Positions 10,341 to 20,949 of a stretch of 64,000 nt of DNA are shown here, in pieces (the stretch's first letter is position 1; every line of letters begins with the position of its first letter). A model generated the notes under the pieces. That model was not told where the DNA came from. It worked only from the letters and a program-made list of their open reading frames with translations, and did no database searches. A program made the position numbers and the translations under genes. Location of the stretch: the NCBI RefSeq assembly GCF_012927485.1, contig NZ_JABBPC010000009.1, forward strand, positions 186,001-250,000, read 5' to 3'. Source of the DNA: Polaromonas sp. Lineage in GTDB: Bacteria > Pseudomonadota > Gammaproteobacteria > Burkholderiales > Burkholderiaceae_C.

Positions 10341-13300
10341 ACCTGTCCGAGCCTTTTGTTCGCAGGCCCGTCGCGACGGTGCTGCTGACCATTGGGCTGG
10401 CGCTGGCGGGTATTGGCGCTTTGTTCGTGCTGCCGGTTTCCCCGCTGCCGCAGGTTGACTTCCCGGCCATTTCAGTCAGCGCCTCAGTGCCTGGCGCCAG
10501 CCCCACTACCATGGCCAGCAGCGTCGCCACGCCGCTAGAGCGGCGGCTGGGCAGCATCGCGGGTGTCAATGAAATAACGTCCAACAGCGGCACCGGATCG
10601 ACTCGCATCAGCCTGCAGTTTGATTTGAATCGCCAGATTGATGCCGCCGCACGCGAAGTGCAGGCCGCCATCAATGCGGCCCGCGCCGACCTGCCCGCGA
10701 CACTTCGCAGTAACCCGACTTACCGCAAAGCCAACCCGGCTTCTTCGCCCGTCATGATCCTGGCGCTGACCTCCAAGACCCGCTCACCGGGCCAGATCTA
10801 TGACGAGGTTTCCAATCTTGTGCAGCAAAAAATTGCACAGGTGCCCGGTGTCGGCGATGTGGAGCTGGGGGGCGGCTCCTTGCCTGCCGTGCGTGTCGAG
10901 CTGATTCCGTTCTCTCTGAACCGCTACGGCGTCAGCATGGAAGACGTGCGCGCAGCCCTTCAAGCTTCCAACGCCAACCGACCCAAGGGCGCAATTGAAG
11001 GCAACGGCCAGCGCTTGCAGATTTACACCGCCGCGAACACGGCCACGGGCGGCCTTCGGGCCGCAGACTATCAGGGACTGGTGGTGGCCTGGCGCAATGG
11101 CGCCGCCATACGGCTGGGCGATGTTGCCGAGGTCATCGATGGCGTCGAAAATTCCAACACCTTGGGTCTTTTTAACGGCGAGGCCGCCGTCATCGTGCTG
11201 GTCACTCGCCAACCCGGTGCCAATGTGATTGAAACGGTGGACGGCGTGCGCGCCTTGCTGCCGGAATTGCAGGCGCAGTTGCCTGCCGATGTGCAGCTCC
11301 AGGTAGCCTCGGACAGCACCAACTCTATCCGCACGTCGCTGCACGACATTGAGATCACGCTGCTAATCTCAATTGCGCTGGTGGTGCTGGTCGTCAGCGC
11401 TTTTTTGCGCAGCGCCCGCGCCACCCTCATTCCCGCCGTGGCGACCGTGGTATCGCTGCTGGGCACGTTTAGCGTCATGTATTTGCTGGGCTTCAGTCTC
11501 AACAACTTGAGCCTCATGGCACTTACCGTGGCCACGGGCTTTGTGGTGGACGACGCCATCGTCGTGCTGGAGAACACCAGCCGCCACATCGAAGCGGGCA
11601 TGGACCGTTTCAAGGCAGCGCTGCTGGGCGCACGAGAAGTCGGCTTCACCGTGCTGTCCATCAGTCTCTCGCTGGTGGCGGTGTTCATCCCCTTACTCTT
11701 CATGGGGGGGCAGCTCGGGCGGCTGTTCCGGGAATTCGCCGTGACGCTGTCCGTCGCCGTACTGATCTCTCTGGTGATTTCGCTTACCACCACGCCCATG
11801 ATGTGCGCCTGGCTGCTCAAGCCCCATGTCGGCGGCAAGCCACCGGATCGCCTCGCAACGGGTTTTGGAAACGCATTTAAACGCGTGCTCCGAATTTACG
11901 AAATCAGTCTCGACTGGGCGCTCGGCAGGAAGCTGCTGGTGATGCTGATATTGCTCGCGGTCATCGCGCTGAATGTTTACCTGTATGTGAAGGTTCCCAA
12001 AGGTTTTTTTCCGCAGCAAGACACCGGGCAGATCAGCGGAGGACTGCGCGCCGACCGAAGCATTTCCTTCCAGGCGCTACAGGGAAAACTCAGGCAGTTG
12101 GTCGACATCATCCGGCGCGACCCGGCGGTGGACACGGTGGTTGGATTCACGGGCGGTTCGCGCTCGGGCGGTGGGTTCATGTTTATCAACCTTAAACCGG
12201 TCGCGCAGCGCACCGACGCAGGCCAGGCTGTTATTGCACGCCTGCGTCCCCAGCTGGCACGGGTCACGGGGGTGACCCTTTTCCTCAATCCCGTACAAGA
12301 CCTTCGCGGTGGTGGCCGCCAGAGCAATTCAACCTATCAATACACGCTCAAAAGCGACAACGCGGCCGATTTGAGCCTGTGGGCCACCCGCCTTGCCGAC
12401 CAGATGAAACGACAGAGCGCGCTGACCGACGTAGACACCGACCAGGAAGAAAATGGTGTCGAAACCATGGTCTCAGTGGACAAGCAGAGCGCGGCGCGCC
12501 TGGGTATCAGTTCCCGGGATATTGACAACGCGCTTTACAACGGCTTTGGGCAGCGCCAGGTGGCGACCATTTACGCCGAATTAAACCAATATCACGTGAT
12601 CATGGAGGTTGCGCCGCGCTTTACCCGCAGTCCCGAGTCGCTCAAGGATATCTACATTCCAGCCAAAGGCGGCACGGGCACGACGCTGGCCACTGCAATG
12701 TCCAGCGCCACGGCAAATGTGGTGAATCCGGCCTTGCGCGACCCCTCCACCGGTCAAGCGCTTAGCTCGTCCGCCACCACCATGGTGCCGCTGTCGGCTA
12801 TTGCACGCTTTAGCGAAGGCGCCACCGCCGCTTCAGTCAGCCACGAGGACGGCGAACTTTCGACCACAGTGTCTTACAACCTGGCCGCGGGCAGCACCAT
12901 CAGCGATGCCGAGACGGCCGTGCAGCAAGCTGAAGCCACCATCGGCCTACCCAATAATGTGCGCGGCAGTTTTTCGGGCACGGCACGCAGCGCGCAAGAG
13001 TCGCAGGGGCAACAACCGCTGCTGATTTTGGCCGCACTGGTGGTGATTTATATCGTGCTGGGTATTCTTTACGAAAGCCTGGTGCATCCAGTAACCGTGA
13101 TCTCTACCCTGCCCTCCGCCGGCGTTGGCGCCGTGCTGGCGCTGATGACGTTCAAGATGGAGTTTTCAATCATTGCCTTGATCGGCGTTTTTCTGCTGAT
13201 AGGCATCGTCAAGAAGAACGCGATTTTGATCATCGATTTCGCCCTCGAAGCCGAGCGTGCGCGCGACATTTCTGCAGTGGAAGCAGTACGTGAAGCCTGC

Positions 13301-13585
13301 CTGCTGCGTTTTCGCCCTATCTTGATGACCACGCTGGCTGCTATCCTGGGCGCCTTGCCATTGGCCATCGGGTTTGGGGAGGGTGCCGAATTGCGGCGCC
13401 CGCTCGGCATCGCCATTATTGGCGGGCTGATTGCCAGCCAGTTGCTGACCTTGTTGACCACACCCGTGGTTTATGTCTTGCTCGACAAGCTGCGTCGCCT
13501 TAGCCCATCCGAGCGCGACCTGAGCCGTCATCCAGACGATCCTTCCTCCAGCGAACCACTCGCGGGTCACACGCTCCAACTGTAA
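10337..13585 (+). CDS. mdtC: RND multidrug transporter subunit MdtC
   Basis: 1082 aa second RND pump subunit, which in the MdtABC family forms a hetero-trimer with MdtB. It begins [20 protein letters not shown] and has the [12 protein letters not shown] segment, TM4 with [19 protein letters not shown], and [19 protein letters not shown] in the second half. It is slightly longer than E. coli MdtC (about 1025 aa); part of the difference is a Thr/Ser-rich insertion in the second periplasmic loop around residues 780-815 and a 30-residue C-terminal tail. It starts in an ATGA overlap with mdtB and shares TAATG with the following gene. Confidence 0.93.
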   Translation: MNLSEPFVRRPVATVLLTIGLALAGIGALFVLPVSPLPQVDFPAISVSASVPGASPTTMASSVATPLERRLGSIAGVNEITSNSGTGSTRISLQFDLNRQIDAAAREVQAAINAARADLPATLRSNPTYRKANPASSPVMILALTSKTRSPGQIYDEVSNLVQQKIAQVPGVGDVELGGGSLPAVRVELIPFSLNRYGVSMEDVRAALQASNANRPKGAIEGNGQRLQIYTAANTATGGLRAADYQGLVVAWRNGAAIRLGDVAEVIDGVENSNTLGLFNGEAAVIVLVTRQPGANVIETVDGVRALLPELQAQLPADVQLQVASDSTNSIRTSLHDIEITLLISIALVVLVVSAFLRSARATLIPAVATVVSLLGTFSVMYLLGFSLNNLSLMALTVATGFVVDDAIVVLENTSRHIEAGMDRFKAALLGAREVGFTVLSISLSLVAVFIPLLFMGGQLGRLFREFAVTLSVAVLISLVISLTTTPMMCAWLLKPHVGGKPPDRLATGFGNAFKRVLRIYEISLDWALGRKLLVMLILLAVIALNVYLYVKVPKGFFPQQDTGQISGGLRADRSISFQALQGKLRQLVDIIRRDPAVDTVVGFTGGSRSGGGFMFINLKPVAQRTDAGQAVIARLRPQLARVTGVTLFLNPVQDLRGGGRQSNSTYQYTLKSDNAADLSLWATRLADQMKRQSALTDVDTDQEENGVETMVSVDKQSAARLGISSRDIDNALYNGFGQRQVATIYAELNQYHVIMEVAPRFTRSPESLKDIYIPAKGGTGTTLATAMSSATANVVNPALRDPSTGQALSSSATTMVPLSAIARFSEGATAASVSHEDGELSTTVSYNLAAGSTISDAETAVQQAEATIGLPNNVRGSFSGTARSAQESQGQQPLLILAALVVIYIVLGILYESLVHPVTVISTLPSAGVGAVLALMTFKMEFSIIALIGVFLLIGIVKKNAILIIDFALEAERARDISAVEAVREACLLRFRPILMTTLAAILGALPLAIGFGEGAELRRPLGIAIIGGLIASQLLTLLTTPVVYVLLDKLRRLSPSERDLSRHPDDPSSSEPLAGHTLQL

Positions 13586-15036
13586 TGAGTTACTCCATGC
13601 GCCCAAGCTTTCCCTCTCACTTGATAGCTTCCGCCGCAATGATCCTGCTCGCCTCGTCAATATCAGGCTGCGCGGTGGGTCCGGACTACCGACGTCCAGT
13701 GAGCACGGACGTCAGCGCTTTTAAAGAAGCCGAAGGCTGGGTGCCCGCAGTGCCCGCAGATGCGCTGGAGCGTGGGCCGTGGTGGTCGCTGTTTAACGAT
13801 CCGGCGCTCGACCAACTTGCTACACGCGTTGAGGTATCCAACCAGAATGTCGCCATTGCCGTCGCCGCCTATGCCCAGGCAAGGGCGCTTGTGCGTGAGC
13901 AGCGAGCTGGGCTGTTCCCTTCGGTCAACCTGGATGGCGGCGCCAGCCGTTCGGGTAGCAGTAGCAGTAGCAGTAGCAGTAGCAGCGCCAGCACCAGCGG
14001 CGGACGCGTGGGAAATAACTACCAGCTCAGCGTTGGGGGCAGTTGGGAGCCAGATGTGTGGGGTCGCTTGGGGCGTGCGGTCGATGGCGCCTCGGCCGGC
14101 GCACAAGCCAGCGCAGCAGATCTGGCATCGGCCCGACTGGCCGCTCAAGGCGAACTCGCCGTTAACTATTTTTCGTTGCGCCAAAGCGATGCGCAAAATG
14201 CACTGCTCTCCAGCACCATCGTCGGCTACCAGCGCGCTCTTGAAATCACGCAAAACCGCTACTCCGCAGGCATCGCCGCTAAAACCGATGTGCTTCAAGC
14301 GCAAACCCAGTTGGCCAATGCACAGGCGGAAGCGGCCGGACTGGTACGCCAACGCGCCCAGTTCGAACACGCGATTGCGGTGCTTATCGGTGAGGCACCG
14401 GGCAACTTTTCTCTGGTCTCTGCGGCCTGGAACCCCGTGGTGCCAGAAGTTCCTGTGGGCGTGCCCTCCACGCTGCTTCAGCGGCGGCCCGACATTGCCG
14501 CCGCAGAACGCCGCGTGGCCGCCGCCAACGAACAGATCGGTATCGCCAGAAGCGCTTTTTACCCCAAACTCGGCCTAAGCGCATCCTATGGGTTAGGCGC
14601 CAGCCATGTGGCAGATTTGTTCAGTGCATCCAGCAGCGTTTGGTCGATGGGCCTCTCAGCCGCGCAAGTGCTTTTTAACGCGGGGGCCACCAGCGCTCGC
14701 GTTGAAGGCAGCGAGGCCGCGCACGCGCAGGCCGTGGCGCGTTACCGGCAAACCGTCCTTGCAGCCTTCCAGGGTGTTGAAGACCAACTCGCGGCCACCC
14801 GCGTGCTGCTGACCCAGCAGGCACTACGCCGACAGGCGTCGTTGGCCGCAGATCAGGTGGAGCAACAAGTCCTTAACCGCTACCGCAGCGGCCAGGTGGG
14901 CTATACCGAAGTCATCACCGCACAGGGCACGGCGCTAACCGCGCGCCGCGCCTTGGTACAGGCCATGGCGGACCGCCAGACCACCGCGGTGGCATTGATC
15001 CAGTCTTTGGGTGGCGGTTGGCAGGTCGGGCAGTGA
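13585..15036 (+). CDS. Outer-membrane efflux lipoprotein (OprM/NodT family)
   Basis: 483 aa channel protein that completes the tripartite efflux system. A lipoprotein signal peptide ends in the lipobox ISGC (about residues 29-32), followed by VGPDYRRP, the classic opening of NodT-family factors. Two outer-membrane-efflux repeats follow, each with long Ala/Gln-rich helices; RRPDIAAAERRVAAANEQIGIA is in the second half. A tract of ten consecutive serines (residues 125-134) sits in the first half and is encoded by a DNA repeat. It overlaps mdtC by 1 nt and is the last gene of the operon, convergent with glmM. Confidence 0.92.
   Translation: MSYSMRPSFPSHLIASAAMILLASSISGCAVGPDYRRPVSTDVSAFKEAEGWVPAVPADALERGPWWSLFNDPALDQLATRVEVSNQNVAIAVAAYAQARALVREQRAGLFPSVNLDGGASRSGSSSSSSSSSSASTSGGRVGNNYQLSVGGSWEPDVWGRLGRAVDGASAGAQASAADLASARLAAQGELAVNYFSLRQSDAQNALLSSTIVGYQRALEITQNRYSAGIAAKTDVLQAQTQLANAQAEAAGLVRQRAQFEHAIAVLIGEAPGNFSLVSAAWNPVVPEVPVGVPSTLLQRRPDIAAAERRVAAANEQIGIARSAFYPKLGLSASYGLGASHVADLFSASSSVWSMGLSAAQVLFNAGATSARVEGSEAAHAQAVARYRQTVLAAFQGVEDQLAATRVLLTQQALRRQASLAADQVEQQVLNRYRSGQVGYTEVITAQGTALTARRALVQAMADRQTTAVALIQSLGGGWQVGQ
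13955..13984 (+). repeat. Five tandem GTAGCA hexamers encoding polyserine
   Basis: Five uninterrupted copies of the 6-mer GTAGCA, read in frame as alternating AGC and AGT serine codons. Gain or loss of a unit would add or remove two serines without shifting the frame. It lies in the N-terminal half of the outer-membrane channel gene. Confidence 0.9.
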
Positions 15037-15090
15037 GCTTGTTTTTCGCTCTTGAATGGCAGGTCTGAAGCAGACTTTCAGAACGAATTT

Positions 15091-16422
15091 TCAGAGCCGC
15101 ACGGTGTCCGCGACCCGCTCGGCGCAGGACTTGGCCTGCGCGGCATCGCGCGCTTCAACCATCACCCGAAGCAGAGGCTCGGTACCGCTGGGGCGAATCA
15201 ACAAGCGTCCGGTATCGCCAAGTTCGGCCTCGACGGTTTGGGTCACTGCTGCCAGCCTTGCGCTGGTTTTCCAGTCCTGTCCGGGCTTGAGTCGCACATT
15301 AATCAGGGTCTGCGGAAACAACACCACATCGCTCAGCAGGTCAGCCAGTGTCTTTTTGCCACGAACGCAAGCTTGCAGCACTTGCAGCGCGCTGATCAGG
15401 CCGTCGCCAGTAGTGTGTTTATCCAGCGCCAACAGGTGACCCGAACCCTCCCCTCCCAGCAACCAGCCGCGCTTGGCGAGTTCCTCAAGTACATAACGGT
15501 CGCCGACCTTGGCGCGAACAAACTCGACGCCCTTGGCCTTTAAGGCTACTTCCACGGCCATGTTGGTCATCAGGGTACCCACAGCGCCCGGCACTTTTTC
15601 GCCCCGCGCCAGCCGTTCGTTGACCATTAGATACAACACTTCATCGCCGTTAAACAGCCGCCCTTCGGCGTCCACTATCTGCAAGCGGTCGGCGTCTCCA
15701 TCCAGCGCAATTCCGTAATCCGCTTTGTGGGCCTTGACCGCAGCAATCAGGGCTTCCGGGTGGGTGGCGCCGACCTGGTCATTGATGTTCAGGCCATCCG
15801 GCGCGCAACCGATGGCGATGACTTCGGCACCCAGCTCATGAAAGACCTTGGGCGCAATGTGATAGGCCGCGCCATGGGCACCATCGACCACGATTTTCAG
15901 CCCCTTGAGCGTCAGGTCATTCGCAAACGTGCTTTTGCAAAATTCAATATAACGGCCTGCCGCATCGTCAAGGCGTTTTGTCTTGCCGAGGTTGGGCGAA
16001 TCGACCCACACCGGGGGTTCTTCAAGCGCGCTTTCCACCGCTTGTTCCCAAGCGTCGGGGAGCTTGCTGCCCAACGCGCTGAAAAACTTGATCCCGTTGT
16101 CGGAGAAGGGATTGTGGCTGGCACTGATCACCACCCCGAGGCTGGCCCGCTGGGCTCGGGTGAGGTAAGCCACACCTGGCGTAGGAAGCGGTCCCAGCAG
16201 CACGACATCCACGCCGGCCGAATTGAAGCCAGACTCCAACGCACTTTCCAGCATATAGCCGGAAATGCGGGTGTCCTTGCCGATCAGTACCGTTGGACGC
16301 GATTCGGTCCTTCGAAGGACGCGGCCCACGGCATGCGCGAGCCGCAGCACAAAGTCGGGCGTAATAGGCGGCTGGCCCACCGTGCCGCGAATGCCATCGG
16401 TGCCAAAGTATTTTCTTGTCAT
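15091..16422 (-). CDS. glmM: Phosphoglucosamine mutase
   Basis: 443 aa enzyme converting glucosamine-6-phosphate to glucosamine-1-phosphate on the route to UDP-GlcNAc. All four domain signatures are present: FGTDGIRG at residues 5-12, the phosphoserine loop [15 protein letters not shown], the metal loop DGDADR and the sugar loop GGEGSGH, then the phosphate-binding [12 protein letters not shown] near the C-terminus. The start is set at the ATG before TRKYFGTDG; an upstream in-frame ATG would add 16 unrelated residues. It lies downstream of folP, the usual order in this group. Confidence 0.95.
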   Translation of the reverse strand: MTRKYFGTDGIRGTVGQPPITPDFVLRLAHAVGRVLRRTESRPTVLIGKDTRISGYMLESALESGFNSAGVDVVLLGPLPTPGVAYLTRAQRASLGVVISASHNPFSDNGIKFFSALGSKLPDAWEQAVESALEEPPVWVDSPNLGKTKRLDDAAGRYIEFCKSTFANDLTLKGLKIVVDGAHGAAYHIAPKVFHELGAEVIAIGCAPDGLNINDQVGATHPEALIAAVKAHKADYGIALDGDADRLQIVDAEGRLFNGDEVLYLMVNERLARGEKVPGAVGTLMTNMAVEVALKAKGVEFVRAKVGDRYVLEELAKRGWLLGGEGSGHLLALDKHTTGDGLISALQVLQACVRGKKTLADLLSDVVLFPQTLINVRLKPGQDWKTSARLAAVTQTVEAELGDTGRLLIRPSGTEPLLRVMVEARDAAQAKSCAERVADTVRL

Positions 16423-16559
16423 GGTGCTTTTCTGTGTAATGCCGCGGTACGTTGGCCTGCTGTAAGACATTTAAAACTATTTTAAATGCTCGCTAGGGCT
16501 TACTTTCGGCAAAGCGCTCGGCGTTGTTGAGGGTAAGCGCGCAGGGGATCGGCCTGACT

Positions 16560-17417
16560 TTATCGCGCAACCGCCCACACTTTAAGGGCCTGCACGGTTT
16601 CGCGCACGTCGTGTACCCGCACGATGCGAGCACCCCGGTCAACGGCCAGCAAGGCAGCCGCTAAGCTGGGCACGAGGCGGTCTTCGCTCTCCAGCCGGCC
16701 CTCGGCAGCCCGCGAGGAACCGCTCATGGCAGCAAGTGACGACTTGCGAGACCAGGCGGCCAGCAGCGGATAGCCAGCGGCGAGAAACTCCTTTTGCCGC
16801 GCCAGCAGCGAAAAGTTTTGGGCCACGGTTTTACCGAAACCGATGCCCACGTCGAGCACTATTCGTGCGCTGTCAACGCCAGCGCTTTGCAAATCGTGCG
16901 CAGCGCGTTCCAAAAAAGTTAGGACCTGAGCCACCACGTCACCTTCCATGGGAGCCCTCTGCATGGTTAGAGGTTCGCGGTGCATGTGCATGAGGCAGAC
17001 TCCGCAACTCGGATGCTTTGCCACCACCTGCGCCGCGCCGGGCTGGCGCAGGGCCCAGACGTCATTGATGATGTCGGCGCCCAAGTCCAGCACGGCCTGC
17101 ATGACCTCGGGCTTATAGGTATCTACCGACACCGGGACACCGAGCTTGACCGCATGGCGAACCACAGGCAACACGCGCGCAAGCTCCTCCGCCAGCGACA
17201 ACGGCACAGCCCCGGGGCGGGTCGACTCACCGCCAATATCCAGCAAATCGGCACCGTCACTGATCAACTGGTCGCAGTGCGCGAAGACGTCGGAAAAATT
17301 TCCGGGTTGCGTGAAGTACTTGCCGCCGTCAAAAAATGAATCAGGCGTGACATTAACAATCCCCATGACGCGCGGTTGCGACAAATCAATCTGAAAACGA
17401 GAGGTTTGCCAAATCAC
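16560..17417 (-). CDS. folP: Dihydropteroate synthase
   Basis: 285 aa folate enzyme joining p-aminobenzoate to 6-hydroxymethyl-dihydropterin pyrophosphate. Motifs in order: GIVNVTPDSFFDGG (about residues 19-32), LLDIGGESTRPGA, VSVDTYKPEV, LMHMHREPLTMQ, VLDVGIGFGKT and AWSRKSSLA. In the last-but-one motif a Val replaces the Pro that is common after the Asp; the Asp itself is kept. The start is GTG. An independent terminator lies between ftsH and this gene, so folP probably has its own promoter. glmM follows after 137 nt. Confidence 0.94.
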   Translation of the reverse strand: MIWQTSRFQIDLSQPRVMGIVNVTPDSFFDGGKYFTQPGNFSDVFAHCDQLISDGADLLDIGGESTRPGAVPLSLAEELARVLPVVRHAVKLGVPVSVDTYKPEVMQAVLDLGADIINDVWALRQPGAAQVVAKHPSCGVCLMHMHREPLTMQRAPMEGDVVAQVLTFLERAAHDLQSAGVDSARIVLDVGIGFGKTVAQNFSLLARQKEFLAAGYPLLAAWSRKSSLAAMSGSSRAAEGRLESEDRLVPSLAAALLAVDRGARIVRVHDVRETVQALKVWAVAR

Positions 17418-17474
17418 CGTAGGACCTTCCTTTACATCTATTCACTGCGGTACAGCACAAAGCTGCACGCAAAG

Positions 17475-17500
17475 AAAAACCGGGGACTGGCCCCGGTTTT
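17475..17500 (-). terminator. Rho-independent terminator of ftsH
   Basis: A perfect 10-bp stem (AAAACCGGGG at 17476-17485 with CCCCGGTTTT at 17491-17500) around a 5-nt loop. On the minus strand it is followed by a run of T (17479-17475). It sits 30 nt after the ftsH stop. Confidence 0.85.
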
Positions 17501-17529
17501 CATGATTCTAAAACTGTCTTACCGTCTCT

Positions 17530-19452
17530 TCAGGCCACCGTCGGTGCCGGATCAGTATTCACAGCGGGGGTGCCGCCACTCGGGCCGCCGCTACCGCCCA
17601 CGGAGGGGTTGCGAGGTGTCCAATCCTTTGGCGGGCGGGGTGCCTTGCCAGCCATGATGTCGTCAAGTTGATCGACATCGATGGTTTCCCACTCGAGCAG
17701 GGCTTTGGCCATGGCGTGCACCTTGTCCTTGTTGTCTTCGATCAGCTTACGCGCCTCGGCGTACTGCTGGTCGATGATGCGGCGCACTTCCCCATCAACC
17801 TTCTGCATCGTCGACTCGCTCATGTTGGTGGTCTTGGTAACCGAACGGCCCAAGAACACTTCACCTTCGTTTTCGGCATACACCATGGGACCCAAAGCCT
17901 CGGTCATACCGTAACGCGTGACCATATCCCGGGCCAATGCCGTGGCACGTTCGAAGTCGTTGCTGGCGCCGGTGGTCATCTGGTTCATGAACACCTCTTC
18001 CGCAATGCGGCCGCCGAACAACATGCTGATCTGGCTGAGCATGTATCCGCGGTCGTAGCTGTAGCGGTCTTGTGCGGGCAGGCTCATCGTCACGCCCAGT
18101 GCGCGGCCACGAGGAATGATGGTGACTTTATGCACTGGATCGCACTTCGGAAGCATTTTGCCAAGCAAGGCATGACCGGACTCGTGGTAAGCGGTATTTC
18201 TGCGCTCTTCTTCAGGCATGACCATGCTCTTGCGCTCGGGACCCATCAAAATTTTGTCCTTGGCCTTTTCGAAGTCCTGCATCTCCACCACCCGCGCACT
18301 GCGACGGGCCGCCATGAGAGCAGCTTCATTGCAAAGGTTTGCCAAGTCCGCACCCGACATGCCGGGGGTACCACGGGCAATCACGCTGGCGTTCACGTCC
18401 TGGCCAAGTGGCACCTTGCGCATGTGTACGTTCAGAATCTGTTCGCGGCCACGAATATCCGGCAGGGTGACATACACCTGACGGTCAAAACGGCCAGGGC
18501 GGAGTAAGGCGGCATCCAGAATGTCAGGCCGGTTGGTGGCCGCAACCACAATCACGCCTACGTTGGTTTCGAAGCCATCCATCTCGACCAGCATCTGATT
18601 CAGCGTCTGTTCACGCTCGTCGTTGCCACCACCCACGCCGGCACCACGCTGCCGACCAACGGCATCAATTTCGTCGATAAAGATAATGCACGGCGCATTT
18701 TTCTTGGCGTTGTCGAACATGTCGCGCACACGCGCCGCACCGACACCAACAAACATTTCAACGAAGTCGGAGCCTGAAATCGAGAAAAAGGGCACTTTGG
18801 CTTCGCCGGCAATACCTTTGGCCAACAATGTTTTACCAGTGCCTGGAGGGCCTACCAACAACAAGCCACGGGGAATGCGACCACCGAGCTTTTGAAACTT
18901 TGCAGGATCTTTCAGGAAATCAACAACTTCCTTGACCTCTTCCTTCGCCTCGTCGCAACCGGCCACGTCGGCAAAGGTCACGGGATTCGTCGACTCGTCG
19001 AGCATACGGGCTTTGGATTTACCAAAACTGAACGCGCCGCCTTTGCCGCCGCCCTGCATTTGGCGCATGAAATAGATCCAGACGCCAATCAGCAGAAGCA
19101 TGGGACCCCAGCTCACCAGCAGGGTCATCAGCAACGACCCTTCTTCGCGGGCTTTCACGTCGAACTTCACGTCGTTAGCGATCAAGTCTCCTACCAAACC
19201 GCGATCCAGGTAAGTCGCTGTCGTGCGAATTTTCCGATCGTCCGTAGTAAGGGCGGATATTTCGGTGCCGCCCTGGCCCTCCGCAATCGTTGCCGTCTTG
19301 ATGTGCCTGCCGCGCACTTCTTCAAGAAAATCGGAGTAACCCATGTAGTTGGACCCTCCGCTACCGCGTGTATCAAATTGTTTGAACACGGTAAACAGCA
19401 CCATAGCGATTACCAGCCAGATTGCAATTTTCGAAAACCACTGATTGTTCAA
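17530..19452 (-). CDS. ftsH: ATP-dependent membrane metalloprotease FtsH
   Basis: 640 aa AAA+ zinc protease that degrades misassembled membrane proteins and regulatory proteins. It has two TM segments (about residues 7-22 and 97-118) enclosing a periplasmic domain. The Walker A is GPPGTGKT, Walker B is IIFIDEID, and the second region of homology is [20 protein letters not shown]. Zinc site HESGH is at 423-427, with a downstream acidic ligand in the ASNDFERAT region. The C-terminus is Pro/Gly-rich. The start codon is TTG, with CGGAG 6 nt upstream; no nearby ATG fits. It follows rlmE by 134 nt. Confidence 0.96.
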   Translation of the reverse strand: MNNQWFSKIAIWLVIAMVLFTVFKQFDTRGSGGSNYMGYSDFLEEVRGRHIKTATIAEGQGGTEISALTTDDRKIRTTATYLDRGLVGDLIANDVKFDVKAREEGSLLMTLLVSWGPMLLLIGVWIYFMRQMQGGGKGGAFSFGKSKARMLDESTNPVTFADVAGCDEAKEEVKEVVDFLKDPAKFQKLGGRIPRGLLLVGPPGTGKTLLAKGIAGEAKVPFFSISGSDFVEMFVGVGAARVRDMFDNAKKNAPCIIFIDEIDAVGRQRGAGVGGGNDEREQTLNQMLVEMDGFETNVGVIVVAATNRPDILDAALLRPGRFDRQVYVTLPDIRGREQILNVHMRKVPLGQDVNASVIARGTPGMSGADLANLCNEAALMAARRSARVVEMQDFEKAKDKILMGPERKSMVMPEEERRNTAYHESGHALLGKMLPKCDPVHKVTIIPRGRALGVTMSLPAQDRYSYDRGYMLSQISMLFGGRIAEEVFMNQMTTGASNDFERATALARDMVTRYGMTEALGPMVYAENEGEVFLGRSVTKTTNMSESTMQKVDGEVRRIIDQQYAEARKLIEDNKDKVHAMAKALLEWETIDVDQLDDIMAGKAPRPPKDWTPRNPSVGGSGGPSGGTPAVNTDPAPTVA

Positions 19453-19586
19453 GGATTACTCCGATGTAAGAACCCAAAGCCTATGGGATGGCACATGAGT
19501 CTGATTTTAGGCGTTTCAAGAGCCAAAACCGCAGGACGCAGGTTGCGTCCCTAGGCTTGAAGCGGATTTAGGCAAATTTCTTTGTC

Positions 19587-20342
19587 TCAAGTCCCTTGTT
19601 CCCCGCCGTGATCGCGATTTTTCAGCCCCTTGCCGACCAAAAAAGTTTCCGACGAATTGGAACGTGAAGCCTTGGGCTTCATCGGTTTGACCACCTTGAA
19701 CGAAGCCCGAAAGAGCTTGACCAGCTCGTCATAGCCGCTTCCATGGAAAAGTTTGACGACGATCGAACCATCCGGTTTCATCTTATTTTGGGCAAACTCC
19801 ACCGCCAGTTCAACCAGATGGGCGATGCGCGCGGCGTCCGCTGATTCAATCCCCGAGAGATTGGGAGCCATGTCCGAAATAACAAGGTCAACTTTGCCAT
19901 GACCCTGGTTTGCAAGCAAAGCTTGCTCTAGTTTTTGTAGCACTTCGGGCTCGCGAAAATCTCCGAGAATGAAACTCACACCTTCGATCGGGTCCATCGG
20001 CAGCATGTCCAGTCCGATGATGCGTCCATTGAGTGCGCCCGCCGCGGCACCGCCTGGCGAGAGTTTGCGTCGCACATACTGGCTCCAGGCGCCCGGCGTA
20101 CTTCCCAAGTCGACGACGCAGTCACCCGGCTTGATAAGCCCTAACGTTTCATCCATTTCCTTCAATTTATAGGCGGCGCGGGCACGGTAGCCGTCTTTTC
20201 GGGCTTGTTTGACATAGGGATCGTTGATGTGGTCATGCAGCCACGCTTTATTAACTTTTTTGCCCTTGGGATTGCCTTTCGCACTCACCTTCGCGCTTAC
20301 TTTCGCTGCCGTGTTCAAGTCTGGCTTTGTATTTACTTTCAT
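19587..20342 (-). CDS. rlmE: 23S rRNA 2'-O-ribose methyltransferase RlmE (FtsJ/RrmJ)
   Basis: 251 aa SAM-dependent enzyme that methylates U2552 of 23S rRNA. SAM-binding [15 protein letters not shown], the catalytic Asp in SDMAPNLSG, and the catalytic Lys in VVKLFHG are present. The N-terminus carries about 30 extra Lys/Ala-rich residues with a small internal duplication ([10 protein letters not shown]), probably an rRNA-binding tail. The start is the ATG just inside the 42-nt gap to divergent yhbY. A longer frame upstream runs antisense through yhbY and is rejected. Confidence 0.94.
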   Translation of the reverse strand: MKVNTKPDLNTAAKVSAKVSAKGNPKGKKVNKAWLHDHINDPYVKQARKDGYRARAAYKLKEMDETLGLIKPGDCVVDLGSTPGAWSQYVRRKLSPGGAAAGALNGRIIGLDMLPMDPIEGVSFILGDFREPEVLQKLEQALLANQGHGKVDLVISDMAPNLSGIESADAARIAHLVELAVEFAQNKMKPDGSIVVKLFHGSGYDELVKLFRASFKVVKPMKPKASRSNSSETFLVGKGLKNRDHGGEQGT

Positions 20343-20384
20343 CTGGCCTATTGTCCTCTGGTGGACTCCACCGATAATTGGGCC

Positions 20385-20858
20385 ATGGCTCAAATACAAC
20401 TTACCCCTGCCCAGCGCAAAGATCACCGTGCCGAGGCGCATCACCTCAACGCGGTCGTGATGATTGGCTCTGACGGACTGACTGATGCCGTCAAGAAGGA
20501 GACCGACGCAGCGCTTAACGCGCACGGATTGATCAAAGTGCGGGTGCAATCCGACGATCGAGCCGGGCGCGAGCAGATTTTTCAAACGCTCGCCAACGAG
20601 CTGGCTGCGGCCCCTATCCAACACATTGGCAAGTTACTGGTGCTGTGGCGCCCAATGCCGGAAAAAGAAAAAAAGAGCAACGAAGACCGCATGCCCGGCC
20701 CGCGAGATATAAAAGTACTGAAAAACAGTTCACGTTATGGTCAGCGGCCCGAGGTCAAAACCTTGCGCGTGCTCGGCAACCAGCGCCTGACGCCGGGTGG
20801 CACCGTAAAACGAGCCAAGCCTAAGCAGCGCAGTGTGAAGAAAAGTTCACAGGACTGA
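20385..20858 (+). CDS. yhbY: YhbY-family CRM-domain RNA-binding protein
   Basis: 157 aa protein of the CRS1/YhbY family, linked to pre-50S ribosome maturation. The CRM domain covers about residues 4-97 with the loop [10 protein letters not shown] and the strand KLLVLWRP. After it comes a basic tail of about 60 residues ([11 protein letters not shown] and [13 protein letters not shown]); the E. coli protein ends after the domain, at about 97 aa. The start is the ATG at MAQIQLTP. It is divergent from rlmE, as is usual in beta- and gammaproteobacteria; both products act on 23S rRNA. Confidence 0.9.
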   Translation: MAQIQLTPAQRKDHRAEAHHLNAVVMIGSDGLTDAVKKETDAALNAHGLIKVRVQSDDRAGREQIFQTLANELAAAPIQHIGKLLVLWRPMPEKEKKSNEDRMPGPRDIKVLKNSSRYGQRPEVKTLRVLGNQRLTPGGTVKRAKPKQRSVKKSSQD

Positions 20859-20949
20859 ACCGTCGTCCGCGACTGACTTTCCGGCAGGTTTTGGGCTTCC
20901 TGGGTCTGCCGCCCTTTAGATTCAACCCACCCGCCCACAGTTAAACGTC

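Noticed and set aside
15727-16485. Plus-strand open frame of 252 codons
   Set aside because: Antisense to glmM; shadow frame.
17668-18507. Plus-strand open frame of 279 codons
   Set aside because: Antisense to ftsH, with no protein family features.
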